Source: Paraplanobispora takensis
GTDB lineage: Bacteria > Actinomycetota > Actinomycetes > Streptosporangiales > Streptosporangiaceae
NCBI RefSeq assembly: GCF_016863195.1
Contig: NZ_BOOK01000024.1
Coordinates: 124,001 to 188,000, forward strand
DNA: 64,000 bases
Reading direction: 5' to 3'
Within the stretch, counting starts at the first letter, position 1, and each line of letters begins with the position of its first letter. The notes under the pieces are model-generated. The model was not told the origin of the DNA. It worked only from the letters and a program-made list of their open reading frames with translations, and did no database searches. This document shows, one piece after another, positions 16,632 to 25,120 of this stretch. Made by a program: the position numbers and the translations under genes.

Positions 16632-17822
16632 GTGGCACAGCCGACACCGGGCACCCCGAGCCTGCTGCGCGCGATCAACGACCGCGCCGCGCTCCAGGCC
16701 CTCCTCGAACGCGGCCCGCTGACCCGACCGGAGATCGGCGCCCTGACCGGCCTGTCCAAGCCCACCGCCTCCCAGCTGCTGGCCCGCCTGCAGGCCGCGG
16801 GGCTGGTGGTCCTGGACGGCATCCGCGAGGGCATGCCGGGCCGCACGGCCGAGGTCTACCGCCTCAACCCGGACGCCGCCCACGTCGCCGCGGTGGACGT
16901 GACCCCCTCGCGCATCGAGGCCCGGGTCGCCGACATCACCGGGACCGTGATCGGCGAGCACCGCCTGCCCACCCCGGGCCGTTCCGGCAAGGACATCGTG
17001 GGCAGGCTGCGCGCCGCGCTCCAGGGCGCCGGAGCGCCCGGCGACCTGCGCCGCGTGGTGGTCGGCATCCAGGGCGCCCTGGACCCGGTCACCGGCAGGC
17101 TCGGCTACGGCGGCCACATCCCCGGCTGGCACATCCCCGACCTGGTGCCCACCCTGCGCGAGGGCCTCGGCGTCGAGGTCGCCGTCGAGAACGACGTGAA
17201 CCTGGTCGCCCTGTGCGAGCAGAACCGCGGCGTGGCCCGGGGGCACCAGGACTTCGTGCTGCTCTGGGCCGACGAGGGCCTCGGCTCGGCGCTGGTGCTC
17301 GGCGGGCGGCTGCACCGCGGGGCCACCGGCGGCGCGGGCGAGGTCGGCTACATGCCCGCGCTCGGCGCCCCCACCGCCCGGGAGGTCGGGCGCAACGCCG
17401 ACCACGGCTTCCAGGCCCTCACCGGCGGCCCGACCGTCCTGAAGATCCTCAGATCGTACGGCGTGCGCGGCGCCGGCTTCACCGCGGCCGTGCGCAACGC
17501 CGTACGGGCCTCGCAGGGCGAGGGCAGGCGGGCCGACGACGCCCGCGCCGGACTCCGTGACGTCGCCGCCCGCCTGGCGGTCGGCCTGGCCGCCATCACC
17601 GCCGTCGTCGACCCCGAGGTCGTCGTCCTGACCGGGGGCACCTTCATGGCCGGGGGCGAGACGCTCCGCGAGCTCGTCGAGCACGAGCTGCACGCGCTCA
17701 CCGTCCCCCGGCCGCCCCTGCTGCTGTCCACCGTCGAGGGCAACCCGGTCCTGACCGGCGCCCTCGACCTCGCCCTCACCACCACTCGCGACGAGGTCTT
17801 CAGCTCCACAGTTCCCTCCTGA
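16632..17822 (+). CDS. ROK-family transcriptional repressor of sugar uptake
   Basis: This 396-residue protein has an N-terminal winged helix (residues about 10-75: LTRPEIGALTGLSKPTASQLLARL) and a ROK sugar-binding domain with VENDVNLVAL, GLGSALVLGG, and a C-terminal DPEVVVLTGGTF segment. The ROK zinc cysteines are not obvious, as in some regulators. The GTG at 16632 follows GGAGG by 4-5 nt. An ATG at 16545 overlaps the promoter and is rejected. It leads the sugar ABC operon and probably represses it until a sugar or sugar phosphate binds. Confidence 0.87.
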   Translation: MAQPTPGTPSLLRAINDRAALQALLERGPLTRPEIGALTGLSKPTASQLLARLQAAGLVVLDGIREGMPGRTAEVYRLNPDAAHVAAVDVTPSRIEARVADITGTVIGEHRLPTPGRSGKDIVGRLRAALQGAGAPGDLRRVVVGIQGALDPVTGRLGYGGHIPGWHIPDLVPTLREGLGVEVAVENDVNLVALCEQNRGVARGHQDFVLLWADEGLGSALVLGGRLHRGATGGAGEVGYMPALGAPTAREVGRNADHGFQALTGGPTVLKILRSYGVRGAGFTAAVRNAVRASQGEGRRADDARAGLRDVAARLAVGLAAITAVVDPEVVVLTGGTFMAGGETLRELVEHELHALTVPRPPLLLSTVEGNPVLTGALDLALTTTRDEVFSSTVPS

Positions 17823-17869
17823 TCCCGTCCGAGCCCTCCTGTATCCCCCCACGCGAGGAGGCGACTGCC

Positions 17870-19222
17870 GTGAACCGACGGTTCATCACCTTCGCCGTAC
17901 CCGTCATCGTGACGATGACGGGTGCGGCCCTGACCGCCTGCACCGCCGGCAAGGAGAGCGGGCCCGCGCTCGGCTCCCAGCCCCGGCCCTCCGGCTCGGC
18001 CGCCTCGGCCCTGCCGGCCGCGACCATCGAACTGTGGCACGGCTTCAGCGCCGACAGCGAGGTCAAGGCGTTCGAGGACGCCATCGCCGGATTCCGCACG
18101 AAGTTCCCGCAGATCACCGTCAAGCTCACCAAGGGCGTCCAGGACGACCAGATCACCCAGGCCGTCCGCGGCGGCACGGCGCCCGACGTGGCCTCCTCCT
18201 TCACCACCGACAACGTCGCCCAGTGGTGCAGGAGCGGGGTCTTCCAGGACCTGAACCCCGTCATCAAGCAGGACGGCATCGACCTGAGCGTGCTTCCCGA
18301 GGCCGCGCGCGCCTACACCGAGTTCGAGGGCAGGCGGTGCACGATGCCGATGCTCGCCGACGCCTACGGCCTCTACTACAACAAGGCGCTGATGAAGGGC
18401 AACGAGCCGCCCAAGACGCTGAGCGAGCTGACCGAGCTGGCCAAGAAGCTCACCGTGCGCGACGCCGACGGCACCATCAAGGTCGCCGGGTTCATCCCCA
18501 GCGTGCAGTACTACGAGAACTCCCCCGCCCACCTCGGGCCGATGGTCGGGGCCAAGTGGTACAACGCGGACGGCACCTCGGCCATCGGCTCCGATCCGGC
18601 GTGGAAGCGGCTGCTGCAGTGGCAGAAGGAGCTCGTGGACTGGTACGGCTACGACAAGCTCGACAAGTTCCGCAAGAGCCTGGGCGACGAGTGGAGCGCC
18701 GAGCACCCCTTCCACAAGGGCAAGGTCGCCATGGTCCTGGACGGCGAGTGGCGCAACGCCATGATCGCCAATGACGCGAAGGGCCTCGACTACGGCACCG
18801 CCCCGCTGCCCGTCGCCGACGACCGGCCCGAGCTGTACGGCAGCGGCTTCACCGCGGGCACCGTGATCGGCGTGCCCAAGGGCGCCAAGCACCCCCAGCA
18901 CGCCTGGGAGCTGGTGAAGTATCTGACCACCGACACCAAGGGCCTGGTCACGCTGTCCAACGCGCTGCGCAACGTGCCGACGACCAAGGCCGCGATGGAG
19001 TCGCCGGACCTGAAGAAGGACGCGCAGTTCCAGACCTTCCTCGACGTCTTCGCCCACCCGAGGACGAGCACGCTTCCGGCGAACGTCAACAGCGTCTTCA
19101 ACCAGGAGGCCTTCAGCTCCTTCGTCCAGGCCTGGGAGAAGGGCTCGGTGAAGGACCTCGACGCGGGCCTGGCCGGGGTCGACAAGCAGATCAACGACAA
19201 GCTGAAGCTCTCCGGGGGGTGA
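17870..19222 (+). CDS. Sugar ABC transporter substrate-binding lipoprotein
   Basis: This 450-residue family-1 extracellular solute-binding protein has a signal peptide ending in lipobox LTAC with the lipidated C24, a Ser/Ala linker, and then IELWHGFSADSEVKAFEDAIAGF, the usual start of the mature fold. YGLYYNKALM and FTAGTVIGVPKGAKHP are typical later segments. GTG start with GGAGG 8 nt upstream. It is the second gene of the operon, 47 nt after the ROK gene. The ligand is unknown; downstream GH4 and kinase genes suggest a di- or oligosaccharide. Confidence 0.9.
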   Translation: MNRRFITFAVPVIVTMTGAALTACTAGKESGPALGSQPRPSGSAASALPAATIELWHGFSADSEVKAFEDAIAGFRTKFPQITVKLTKGVQDDQITQAVRGGTAPDVASSFTTDNVAQWCRSGVFQDLNPVIKQDGIDLSVLPEAARAYTEFEGRRCTMPMLADAYGLYYNKALMKGNEPPKTLSELTELAKKLTVRDADGTIKVAGFIPSVQYYENSPAHLGPMVGAKWYNADGTSAIGSDPAWKRLLQWQKELVDWYGYDKLDKFRKSLGDEWSAEHPFHKGKVAMVLDGEWRNAMIANDAKGLDYGTAPLPVADDRPELYGSGFTAGTVIGVPKGAKHPQHAWELVKYLTTDTKGLVTLSNALRNVPTTKAAMESPDLKKDAQFQTFLDVFAHPRTSTLPANVNSVFNQEAFSSFVQAWEKGSVKDLDAGLAGVDKQINDKLKLSGG

Positions 19223-19229
19223 CCGGCCG

Positions 19230-20171
19230 GTGAGCACCGTCCTTGCGGCGCCGCGCACGTGGCGGCGCCGCGAGGGCCTCCGGGCCCTCGTGTGGCTGTC
19301 GCCGTGGCTGGTGGGCTTCGCCGTCTTCTTCCTCTACCCGCTGGCCGCGACCGTCTACTTCTCCTTCCACCGCTACGACCTGTTCACGCTGGAGTTCGTC
19401 GGGCTGGACAACTACCGCTACTTCCTGACCGACGAGCGGGCGTTCGTCTCCATCGGCAACACCCTGTGGCTGGTCGTCTTCATGGTGCCCGCCCAGGTGC
19501 TGTTCGCCCTGGGGCTGGCCCAGCTCGTGACCCGGCTGAAGGCGGGCGCGGGCCTGTTCCGGACGATCTTCTACCTGCCCTCGCTGATCCCGACGGTGGC
19601 GGGCACGGTGGCGTTCGTGTTCCTGCTCAACCCGGCCACCGGCCCGGTCAACCAGCTCCTGGAGCTGATCGGCGTCACCGGCCCCGACTGGTTCGGCGAC
19701 AGGGACTGGTCCAAGCCGAGCCTGACCCTGCTGGGCATGTGGGGGGTCGGGAACACCATGGTGATCTTCCTCGCCGCCCTGCTGGACGTGCCCCGGCACC
19801 TGTACGAGGCGGCCGCCCTTGACGGGGCGGGGGCCTGGCGGCAGTTCCGGAGCATCACGCTGCCGACGATCTCGCCGGTGCTGGTGTTCTCGGCGGTCAC
19901 CGGCGTCATCTACGCCCTGCAGTACTTCACCCAGGCGATGATCGCCGCCAGGGTCGCCTCCGGCGCCACCGACTCCCCCGGCAGCAGCTTCACACCCGGC
20001 TATCCGGAGATGTCCACGCTGACCCTGCCGCAGTGGCTCTTCCACGCGGGCTTCCGCGACTTCTCCATGGGCTACGCCTGCGTGCTCGCGCTGCTGCTGT
20101 TCGCCGCCTCGATGGCCTTCACCCTGATCCTGCTGCGCCGCTTCCGCGCCTTCGACCGGGAGGTCTCGTGA
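19230..20171 (+). CDS. Sugar ABC transporter permease (MalF-like)
   Basis: This 313-residue inner-membrane permease has six hydrophobic segments and the cytoplasmic EAA loop YEAAALDGAGAWRQF, which docks the ATPase. It begins 7 nt after the binding-protein stop and overlaps the next permease by 4 nt. The GTG start is followed by a basic, Arg-rich cytoplasmic N-terminus. Confidence 0.9.
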   Translation: MSTVLAAPRTWRRREGLRALVWLSPWLVGFAVFFLYPLAATVYFSFHRYDLFTLEFVGLDNYRYFLTDERAFVSIGNTLWLVVFMVPAQVLFALGLAQLVTRLKAGAGLFRTIFYLPSLIPTVAGTVAFVFLLNPATGPVNQLLELIGVTGPDWFGDRDWSKPSLTLLGMWGVGNTMVIFLAALLDVPRHLYEAAALDGAGAWRQFRSITLPTISPVLVFSAVTGVIYALQYFTQAMIAARVASGATDSPGSSFTPGYPEMSTLTLPQWLFHAGFRDFSMGYACVLALLLFAASMAFTLILLRRFRAFDREVS

Positions 20172-21064
20172 GCACCGCCCTGGCCACCCGCCCCCAGGCC
20201 CCGGCCTCCCGGCCGCGCGGCCGGACCGCCCGGAGCGTCCGGGGGCGCAGGATCCTGTACTGGATCGCCACGCACGCCCTCGCCGTCGCGCTGGCGATCA
20301 TGTTCATCGGGCCGCTGGTCTTCATCGCGCTGACCGCCCTGATGACCGACCAGCAGGCGCTGACCAGCCAGCTGTGGCCCCGGTCGTGGAACTGGGGCAA
20401 CTTCGCCGAGATCTTCGAGCGGTCCCCGCTGCTGCTGTGGATCGGCAACACGATGCTGTACGCGGTCCTGGGCACCGTGTTCATGCTGCTGTCGTCGATC
20501 CCCGTGGCCTACGCGCTGGCCCGCTTCCGCTTCCCCGGGCGCAGGGCCGCCTTCCTGGCGGTCATCGCGATGATGATGCTGCCCCCGCAGGTGGTCGCGG
20601 TCCCGGTCTATCTGATCTGGGCCCGGGCCGAGCTGACCGGCACGCTCTGGCCGCTGATCCTGCCCATGCTGCTGGGCGACGCCTTCTCCATCTTCCTGCT
20701 GCGCCAGTTCCTGCTGACGATCCCCAAGGACTACACCGACGCGGCCCGGGTCGACGGCTGCTCGGACTTCACCACGCTGGTGCGGGTCGTGCTGCCGATG
20801 GCCCGGCCCGCGATCGCCGCGGTGGCGCTGTTCCAGTTCTTCTACTGCTGGAACGACTACTACGGCCCGCTGCTGTACGCCTCCACGAACCTGGACAACT
20901 GGACGCTGTCGATCGGGCTGGCGTCCTTCAAGGCCCTGCACAGCGTGCAGTGGAACCTCACCATGGCGGCCACGCTGCTCGTCATGGCACCTGTGATCAT
21001 CGTGTTCTTCCTCGCCCAGAGAGTCTTCATCGAGGGCGTCACCTTGACAGGAGTTAAAGGGTGA
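20168..21064 (+). CDS. Sugar ABC transporter permease (MalG-like)
   Basis: This 298-residue permease starts at the GTG overlapping the preceding TGA (GTGA junction). A basic 35-residue N-terminus precedes six membrane segments. The EAA loop reads DAARVDGCSDFTTLVRVVLP. The C-terminus RVFIEGVTLTGVKG is the standard MalG-type ending. It overlaps the GH4 gene by 4 nt. No ATPase is encoded in the operon, so a shared MsiK-type ATPase is the likely partner. Confidence 0.9.
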   Translation: MSTALATRPQAPASRPRGRTARSVRGRRILYWIATHALAVALAIMFIGPLVFIALTALMTDQQALTSQLWPRSWNWGNFAEIFERSPLLLWIGNTMLYAVLGTVFMLLSSIPVAYALARFRFPGRRAAFLAVIAMMMLPPQVVAVPVYLIWARAELTGTLWPLILPMLLGDAFSIFLLRQFLLTIPKDYTDAARVDGCSDFTTLVRVVLPMARPAIAAVALFQFFYCWNDYYGPLLYASTNLDNWTLSIGLASFKALHSVQWNLTMAATLLVMAPVIIVFFLAQRVFIEGVTLTGVKG

Positions 21065-22320
21065 AACTCGCCGTTGTCGGGGGCGGCTCGACGTACACGC
21101 CGGAGCTGATCGACGGGTTCGCACGGCTGAGGGAGGAGCTGCCCCTCACCGAGATCGCGCTGGTCGACCCGGACACCCGCCGGCTCGGCCTGGTCGCCGG
21201 GATGGCCCGCCGGATGCTGGCGCGCGCCGGGCACCCGGCGAAGGTCACCGCGACCGCCTCGGTCGAGGAGGGCGCCGCCGGGGCCGTGGCCGTGCTCCTG
21301 CAGCTGCGCGTCGGCGGCCAGGCGGCGCGCGAGGTCGACGAGACGCTCCCGCTGGAGTGCGGGTGCGTCGGCCAGGAGACCACCGGGGCGGGCGGCCTGG
21401 CCAAGGCCCTGCGCACGGTGCCGGTCGTGCTGGACATCGCCGCGCGGATCCGCGAGCACGCGCCCGGCGCCTGGATCGTCGACTTCACCAACCCGGTGGG
21501 CATCGTCACCCGGGCGCTGCTGGAGGCCGGCCACCGGGCCATCGGCCTGTGCAACGTGGCGATCGGCTTCCAGCGCCGCTTCGCCGCGAAGCTGGGCGTC
21601 GACCCCGGGCGGATCTCCCTGGGTCACGTCGGCCTGAACCACCTGACGTGGGAGCGGGCGGTCCTGCTCGACGGGCGGGACGTGCTGCCCGAGCTGCTGG
21701 AGGAGCACGGCGAGGAGATCGCCGACGACGTCGGCCTGCCGGTCGGCCTGATCCGCCGGCTCGGCGTGGTGCCCTCCTACTATCTGCGCTACTTCTACGC
21801 CCACGACCTCGTGGTGGAGGAACAGCGGGCCAAGCCCTCGCGGGCGGCCGAGGTCGCGGCGATGGAGGGCCGGCTGCTGGAGATGTACGCCGACCCGGCG
21901 GTGGACACCAAGCCCGGGCTGCTGGAGCGGCGCGGGGGCGCGTTCTACTCCGAGGCCGCCGTGGCGCTGATCGCCTCGCTGCTCGGCGACCGCGGCGACG
22001 TCCAGGTGGTCAACCTGCGCAACGACGGCACGCTGCCGTTCCTGGCCGACGACGCGGTCGTCGAGGTGCCCGCCACGATCACCGCCTCCGGTGCCGTGCC
22101 GCTGGCCGTACCGGCCGTCGAGCCCCTCTACGCCGGTCTCATCGCCCACGTCACGGCCTACGAGACGCTGGCGCTGGAGGCCGCGCTGCACGGCGGCCGC
22201 GAGCGGGTCGCCGACGCGCTGCTCGCCCACCCGCTGGTCGGCCAGGCCGCCCCGGCCGGGGAGCTGGCCCGGCGCCTGGTCGAGGCCAACCGGCGGCACC
22301 TGCCCTGGGCGCAGGCGTGA
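21061..22320 (+). CDS. GH4-family glycosidase (6-phospho-glucosidase type)
   Basis: This 419-residue glycoside hydrolase family 4 enzyme works by an NAD+- and metal-dependent redox-elimination mechanism. The Rossmann motif VVGGGSTYTP is at 5-14, DFTNPVGIVT at 141-150, the metal-site C164 in CNVAIG and H194 in GLNHLTW, and RGGAFYSEAA follows later. Family members usually act on 6-phosphoglycosides, though some use free sugars. The operon imports unphosphorylated sugar, so either the adjacent kinase phosphorylates it first or this member uses free sugar. It overlaps both neighbours by 4 nt. Confidence 0.87.
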   Translation: MKLAVVGGGSTYTPELIDGFARLREELPLTEIALVDPDTRRLGLVAGMARRMLARAGHPAKVTATASVEEGAAGAVAVLLQLRVGGQAAREVDETLPLECGCVGQETTGAGGLAKALRTVPVVLDIAARIREHAPGAWIVDFTNPVGIVTRALLEAGHRAIGLCNVAIGFQRRFAAKLGVDPGRISLGHVGLNHLTWERAVLLDGRDVLPELLEEHGEEIADDVGLPVGLIRRLGVVPSYYLRYFYAHDLVVEEQRAKPSRAAEVAAMEGRLLEMYADPAVDTKPGLLERRGGAFYSEAAVALIASLLGDRGDVQVVNLRNDGTLPFLADDAVVEVPATITASGAVPLAVPAVEPLYAGLIAHVTAYETLALEAALHGGRERVADALLAHPLVGQAAPAGELARRLVEANRRHLPWAQA

Positions 22321-23294
22321 GGACCGTCCTGGCCGTGGACGGCGGCAACAGCAAGACCGACGTCGCGCTGGTCGGCGAGGACGGCTCCGTCCTGGCCACC
22401 GGCCGGGGCGCGGCCTTCGAGCCGCAGCGCGCGGGCGTGGGCGCCGCCGTCGACGTGATCGGCGAGATCGCGCGACGGATGCTCGGCCCGGGCGCGGACG
22501 TGCCGTACGCCGACCACGTGGCCGCCTACGTGGCGGGCGCGGACCTGCCGGCCGAGGAGCGGGCCCTGCGCGAGGAGATCCTCGCCCGGGGCTACGCCCG
22601 GGAGGCGGTCGTCGGCAACGACACCTTCGCCCTGCTGCGGGCCGGGGCCTCGGGCCCGTCGGGCGTGGCGGTGGTCTGCGGGGCGGGCATCAACGCGGTC
22701 GGGGTCTCCCCCACCGGGCAGGTCGCCCGCTTCCCCGCCCTCGGCAGGCTCACCGGCGACTGGGGCGGCGGGCTGGGCCTGGGCGAGGAGGTGCTCTGGC
22801 ACGCCGTGCGCGCCGAGGACGGCCGCGGCCCGGCCACCGTGCTGGAGCGCGCGGTGCGCGAGCGCTTCGGCACCCGCACCGTGGAGGAGGTGTCCCTGGC
22901 CGTGCACTTCGGCGACCTCCCCTACGCCCGGCTGCAGGATCTGGTGCCGCCGCTGATGTCGGCCGCCGAGGCGGGCGACGCGGTGGCGCGCTCCGTCGTG
23001 GCGCGCCTGGCCGAGGAGATCACGATCCTCGGGGTGGTCGCGCTGCGCCGGCTCGGCCTGCTCGGCTCCCCCGTGGAGGTGGTCCTGGGCGGCGGCGTGC
23101 TGACCGCCCGCGACCCGCTCCTGAGCGCCATGCTCGAGGAGAGCTTCGCCGAGCGGGCTCCGCAGGCCAAGCTGGTCGTCGTCGACGTCCCGCCCATCGT
23201 GGGCTCCGCCCTGCTAGGCCTGGACCGGCTCGGCACGGCCGGCAGGGCCGGGGAGCGCCTGCGGGCGCACTTCCGCGCCGCGGTGCGGGCTTAG
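22317..23294 (+). CDS. N-acetylglucosamine kinase-like protein (BadF/BadG family)
   Basis: This 325-residue ASKHA-fold kinase has phosphate-1 motif AVDGGNSKTDVAL at 6-18, the adenosine-side VVCGAGINAVG, the GRLTGDWGGGLGLGEE segment and a late VVLGGGVLTARDP. It belongs to the family holding eukaryotic GlcNAc kinase and bacterial GspK-type aminosugar kinases. The GTG start overlaps the GH4 stop by 4 nt. It probably phosphorylates the sugar released or imported by this operon; GlcNAc is a family-based guess. Confidence 0.82.
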   Translation: MRTVLAVDGGNSKTDVALVGEDGSVLATGRGAAFEPQRAGVGAAVDVIGEIARRMLGPGADVPYADHVAAYVAGADLPAEERALREEILARGYAREAVVGNDTFALLRAGASGPSGVAVVCGAGINAVGVSPTGQVARFPALGRLTGDWGGGLGLGEEVLWHAVRAEDGRGPATVLERAVRERFGTRTVEEVSLAVHFGDLPYARLQDLVPPLMSAAEAGDAVARSVVARLAEEITILGVVALRRLGLLGSPVEVVLGGGVLTARDPLLSAMLEESFAERAPQAKLVVVDVPPIVGSALLGLDRLGTAGRAGERLRAHFRAAVRA

Positions 23295-23345
23295 CCTCTC
23301 CGTCGATCGATGACCCGTCGTGGGAGGGGCGGCGGCGAGGTGAGC

Positions 23346-23385
23346 CCCCGTGCCCCGGGTCGCACACGCGACCAGGGGCACGGGG
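23346..23385. terminator. Bidirectional terminator after the sugar operon
   Basis: An 11-bp perfect outer stem (23346-23356 with 23375-23385) encloses a 6-bp inner stem GGTCGC/GCGACC with an ACAC loop, separated by one mismatched base on each side. It lies between the convergent sugar kinase and RTX-like genes. Confidence 0.8.
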
Positions 23386-23390
23386 AGCGA

Positions 23391-23900
23391 TCAGGACTCG
23401 CAGTTGACCTCGGTTTCGGAGCTGCAGGAGTCGGTCCCCGCGCTGCCGTCCGCGAAGTCGGCGCCACCGTTGCCGAACAGGAAGTCGTTGCCCGACCCGC
23501 CCGAGAGGCTGTCGTTGCCGCTGCCGCCCGAGAGCCGGTCGACGCCTGCGGAGCCGCTCATCGTCGCCGGCAGGGGACCGGTGATGCGCGCGGTGTCGTC
23601 ACCCGACGACATGGAGACCTGGATCCTGGTGGCGCCTGTGCACTGCACCACGGCCCCCAGCTGCGTGCAGCCCGCGCCCGCGGTGACCGAGTGCAGGATG
23701 GAGGAGACCCTCACGGTGCCGTTGGCGAAGTCCGTGACGTCGACGCTGTCGTTGCCGGTCGTGCCCACGATCTTCACGGCGGTACCGCTCTTGGAGACGG
23801 TGGCTCCGGCGGCGTGGGCGGGCGCGGCGAGCGCCGCGGACGTGGCCAGGGCGGTGGTGGCCAGCGCGAGGGCGGCGAGGGTACGGCGAGTGGCGAACAT
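23391..23900 (-). CDS. Secreted RTX-like calcium-binding protein
   Basis: This 169-residue exported protein has an N-terminal signal peptide (about residues 1-31, ending AAPAHA-AG). A beta-rich middle contains TTGNDSVDVTDF, and the C-terminal nonapeptide repeats of hemolysin type, GGSGNDSLSGGSGNDFLFG, form calcium-binding beta-rolls. Three cysteine-containing stretches may form disulfides. It is divergent from a LuxR-type regulator 137 bp away that may control it. Such short RTX proteins are common and mostly uncharacterised in actinomycetes. Confidence 0.8.
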   Translation of the reverse strand: MFATRRTLAALALATTALATSAALAAPAHAAGATVSKSGTAVKIVGTTGNDSVDVTDFANGTVRVSSILHSVTAGAGCTQLGAVVQCTGATRIQVSMSSGDDTARITGPLPATMSGSAGVDRLSGGSGNDSLSGGSGNDFLFGNGGADFADGSAGTDSCSSETEVNCES

Positions 23901-23997
23901 GGTGAACTCCTTTGTCTCGTGTCTCTTTCGCCGGATGCCGGGGGCATCCGGGACATCGCTTCACCGAGTGTCAGACAGGGGCGTCACCGGTAGAAAT

Positions 23998-24011
23998 CCC
24001 TAGATCTAGGG
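23998..24011. promoter_or_regulatory. 14-bp perfect palindrome between RTX-like and LuxR genes
   Basis: CCCTAGATCTAGGG lies 26 bp before the LuxR ATG and 98 bp from the divergent RTX-like start. A perfect palindrome in a shared upstream region is a likely operator, possibly for the LuxR protein itself. Confidence 0.5.
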
Positions 24012-24036
24012 GTGGCGGGCACCGCACAGTCGGGGC

Positions 24037-25074
24037 ATGAAGAGTCAACAGCTGCAGTCGATCTGCCGTATGGCGGCTCCGGCCGCTGCGGAGGCCGCCA
24101 CCCCTGCCGAACTGGGGATCGTGCTTTCGCAGATGGTCGGTCGGGTCGTGCCGCACGACGGCTATCTCCTGGCCGGACTGGATCCGCTCGCCGGAACGGG
24201 CTGCCTGGTCACCGCCGCCCACGGCAACAACGGCATGGCGCACCGCCGGCTGGAGATCGATGAGGCCGCCGGCCGGGACCTGCACTCGCCGGCGGCCCTG
24301 GCCGCCCCTGCTCCGGCCGGCGTTCCGGGCGACTCCGGCCTGCCGCGGGAACGCCACAACGAGCGGCTGCACGAGATCATGGCCGAGGCCGGGTCCGGCA
24401 GCGAGCTGCGCCTGCTGCTCAAGACCGGCGGCCGGGTGTGGGGCATGCTGGGCCTGCTGCGCGAGCCGTTCCATCGCCCCTTCTCCCCCGACGACGCGCT
24501 GCGCGCCCAACGGCTGTCGGCCCCCTTGGCCCACGCCCTCAAGCGGCATGTGACCGGACGGCCGCTGCGGCCGGTGCGCAGCGACCTGGCTCCGGGCTTG
24601 ATCGTGGTCGACGGCCACGACACCGTGCGGGCGGCCTCGGCCACCGCCCACGACTGGCTGCAGCGGCTCGGGTCGCAGCAGTGCGGGCGCCACGCCGACG
24701 ACCCCTACGGCCACATCCGGAACATCGTCTCCGCCGCCCGCCGCGACAACGGCGAGGCGCTCGCCCGGCTGCCCGAGATGGACGGCTGGATCGAGCTGCG
24801 CGGCCAGCTCATCGGAGATCCGCAGGCGGCCGAGGTGGTGGTCACCGTCCAGCCGGCGTCCGGGACGACCCTGCTGTCGGCCATCACCGCCTGGTACGAC
24901 ATCACCCCGAAAGAGCACCTGGTCGTGCGGCACCTTCTCGACGCGCTGCCGAGCAAGCAGATCGCCAAGCGGCTGGGCGTGTCCCAGCACACCGTGCACG
25001 ACCACCTGAAATCGATCTACCGCAAGACCGGAGTGAGCGGCCGCGACGAACTCCTCGCCGGCCTGGCCCGGTGA
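24037..25074 (+). CDS. LuxR-family regulator with N-terminal sensor-like domain
   Basis: This 345-residue protein has a GAF-like N-terminal region (about 20-165: VLSQMVGRVVPHDGYLLAGLD, LRLLLKTGGRVWGMLGLLREP), a middle region, and a C-terminal GerE/LuxR helix-turn-helix at about 285-345: DITPKEHLVVRHLLDALPSKQIAKRLGVSQHTV, given here only as the diagnostic start DITPKEHLVVRHLL and HTVHDHLKSIYRKTGV. No response-regulator receiver domain is seen. It is divergent from the RTX-like gene, the likely target. Confidence 0.82.
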   Translation: MKSQQLQSICRMAAPAAAEAATPAELGIVLSQMVGRVVPHDGYLLAGLDPLAGTGCLVTAAHGNNGMAHRRLEIDEAAGRDLHSPAALAAPAPAGVPGDSGLPRERHNERLHEIMAEAGSGSELRLLLKTGGRVWGMLGLLREPFHRPFSPDDALRAQRLSAPLAHALKRHVTGRPLRPVRSDLAPGLIVVDGHDTVRAASATAHDWLQRLGSQQCGRHADDPYGHIRNIVSAARRDNGEALARLPEMDGWIELRGQLIGDPQAAEVVVTVQPASGTTLLSAITAWYDITPKEHLVVRHLLDALPSKQIAKRLGVSQHTVHDHLKSIYRKTGVSGRDELLAGLAR

Positions 25075-25120
25075 TCAAGACGGCCTCGGGTCCGGTCCGC
25101 CCGGAGATCGACGGACAAGC

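Noticed and set aside
23346-23385. CRISPR or repeat element
   Set aside because: It is a single nested hairpin between convergent genes, so a terminator. No spaced repeats were seen in the window.
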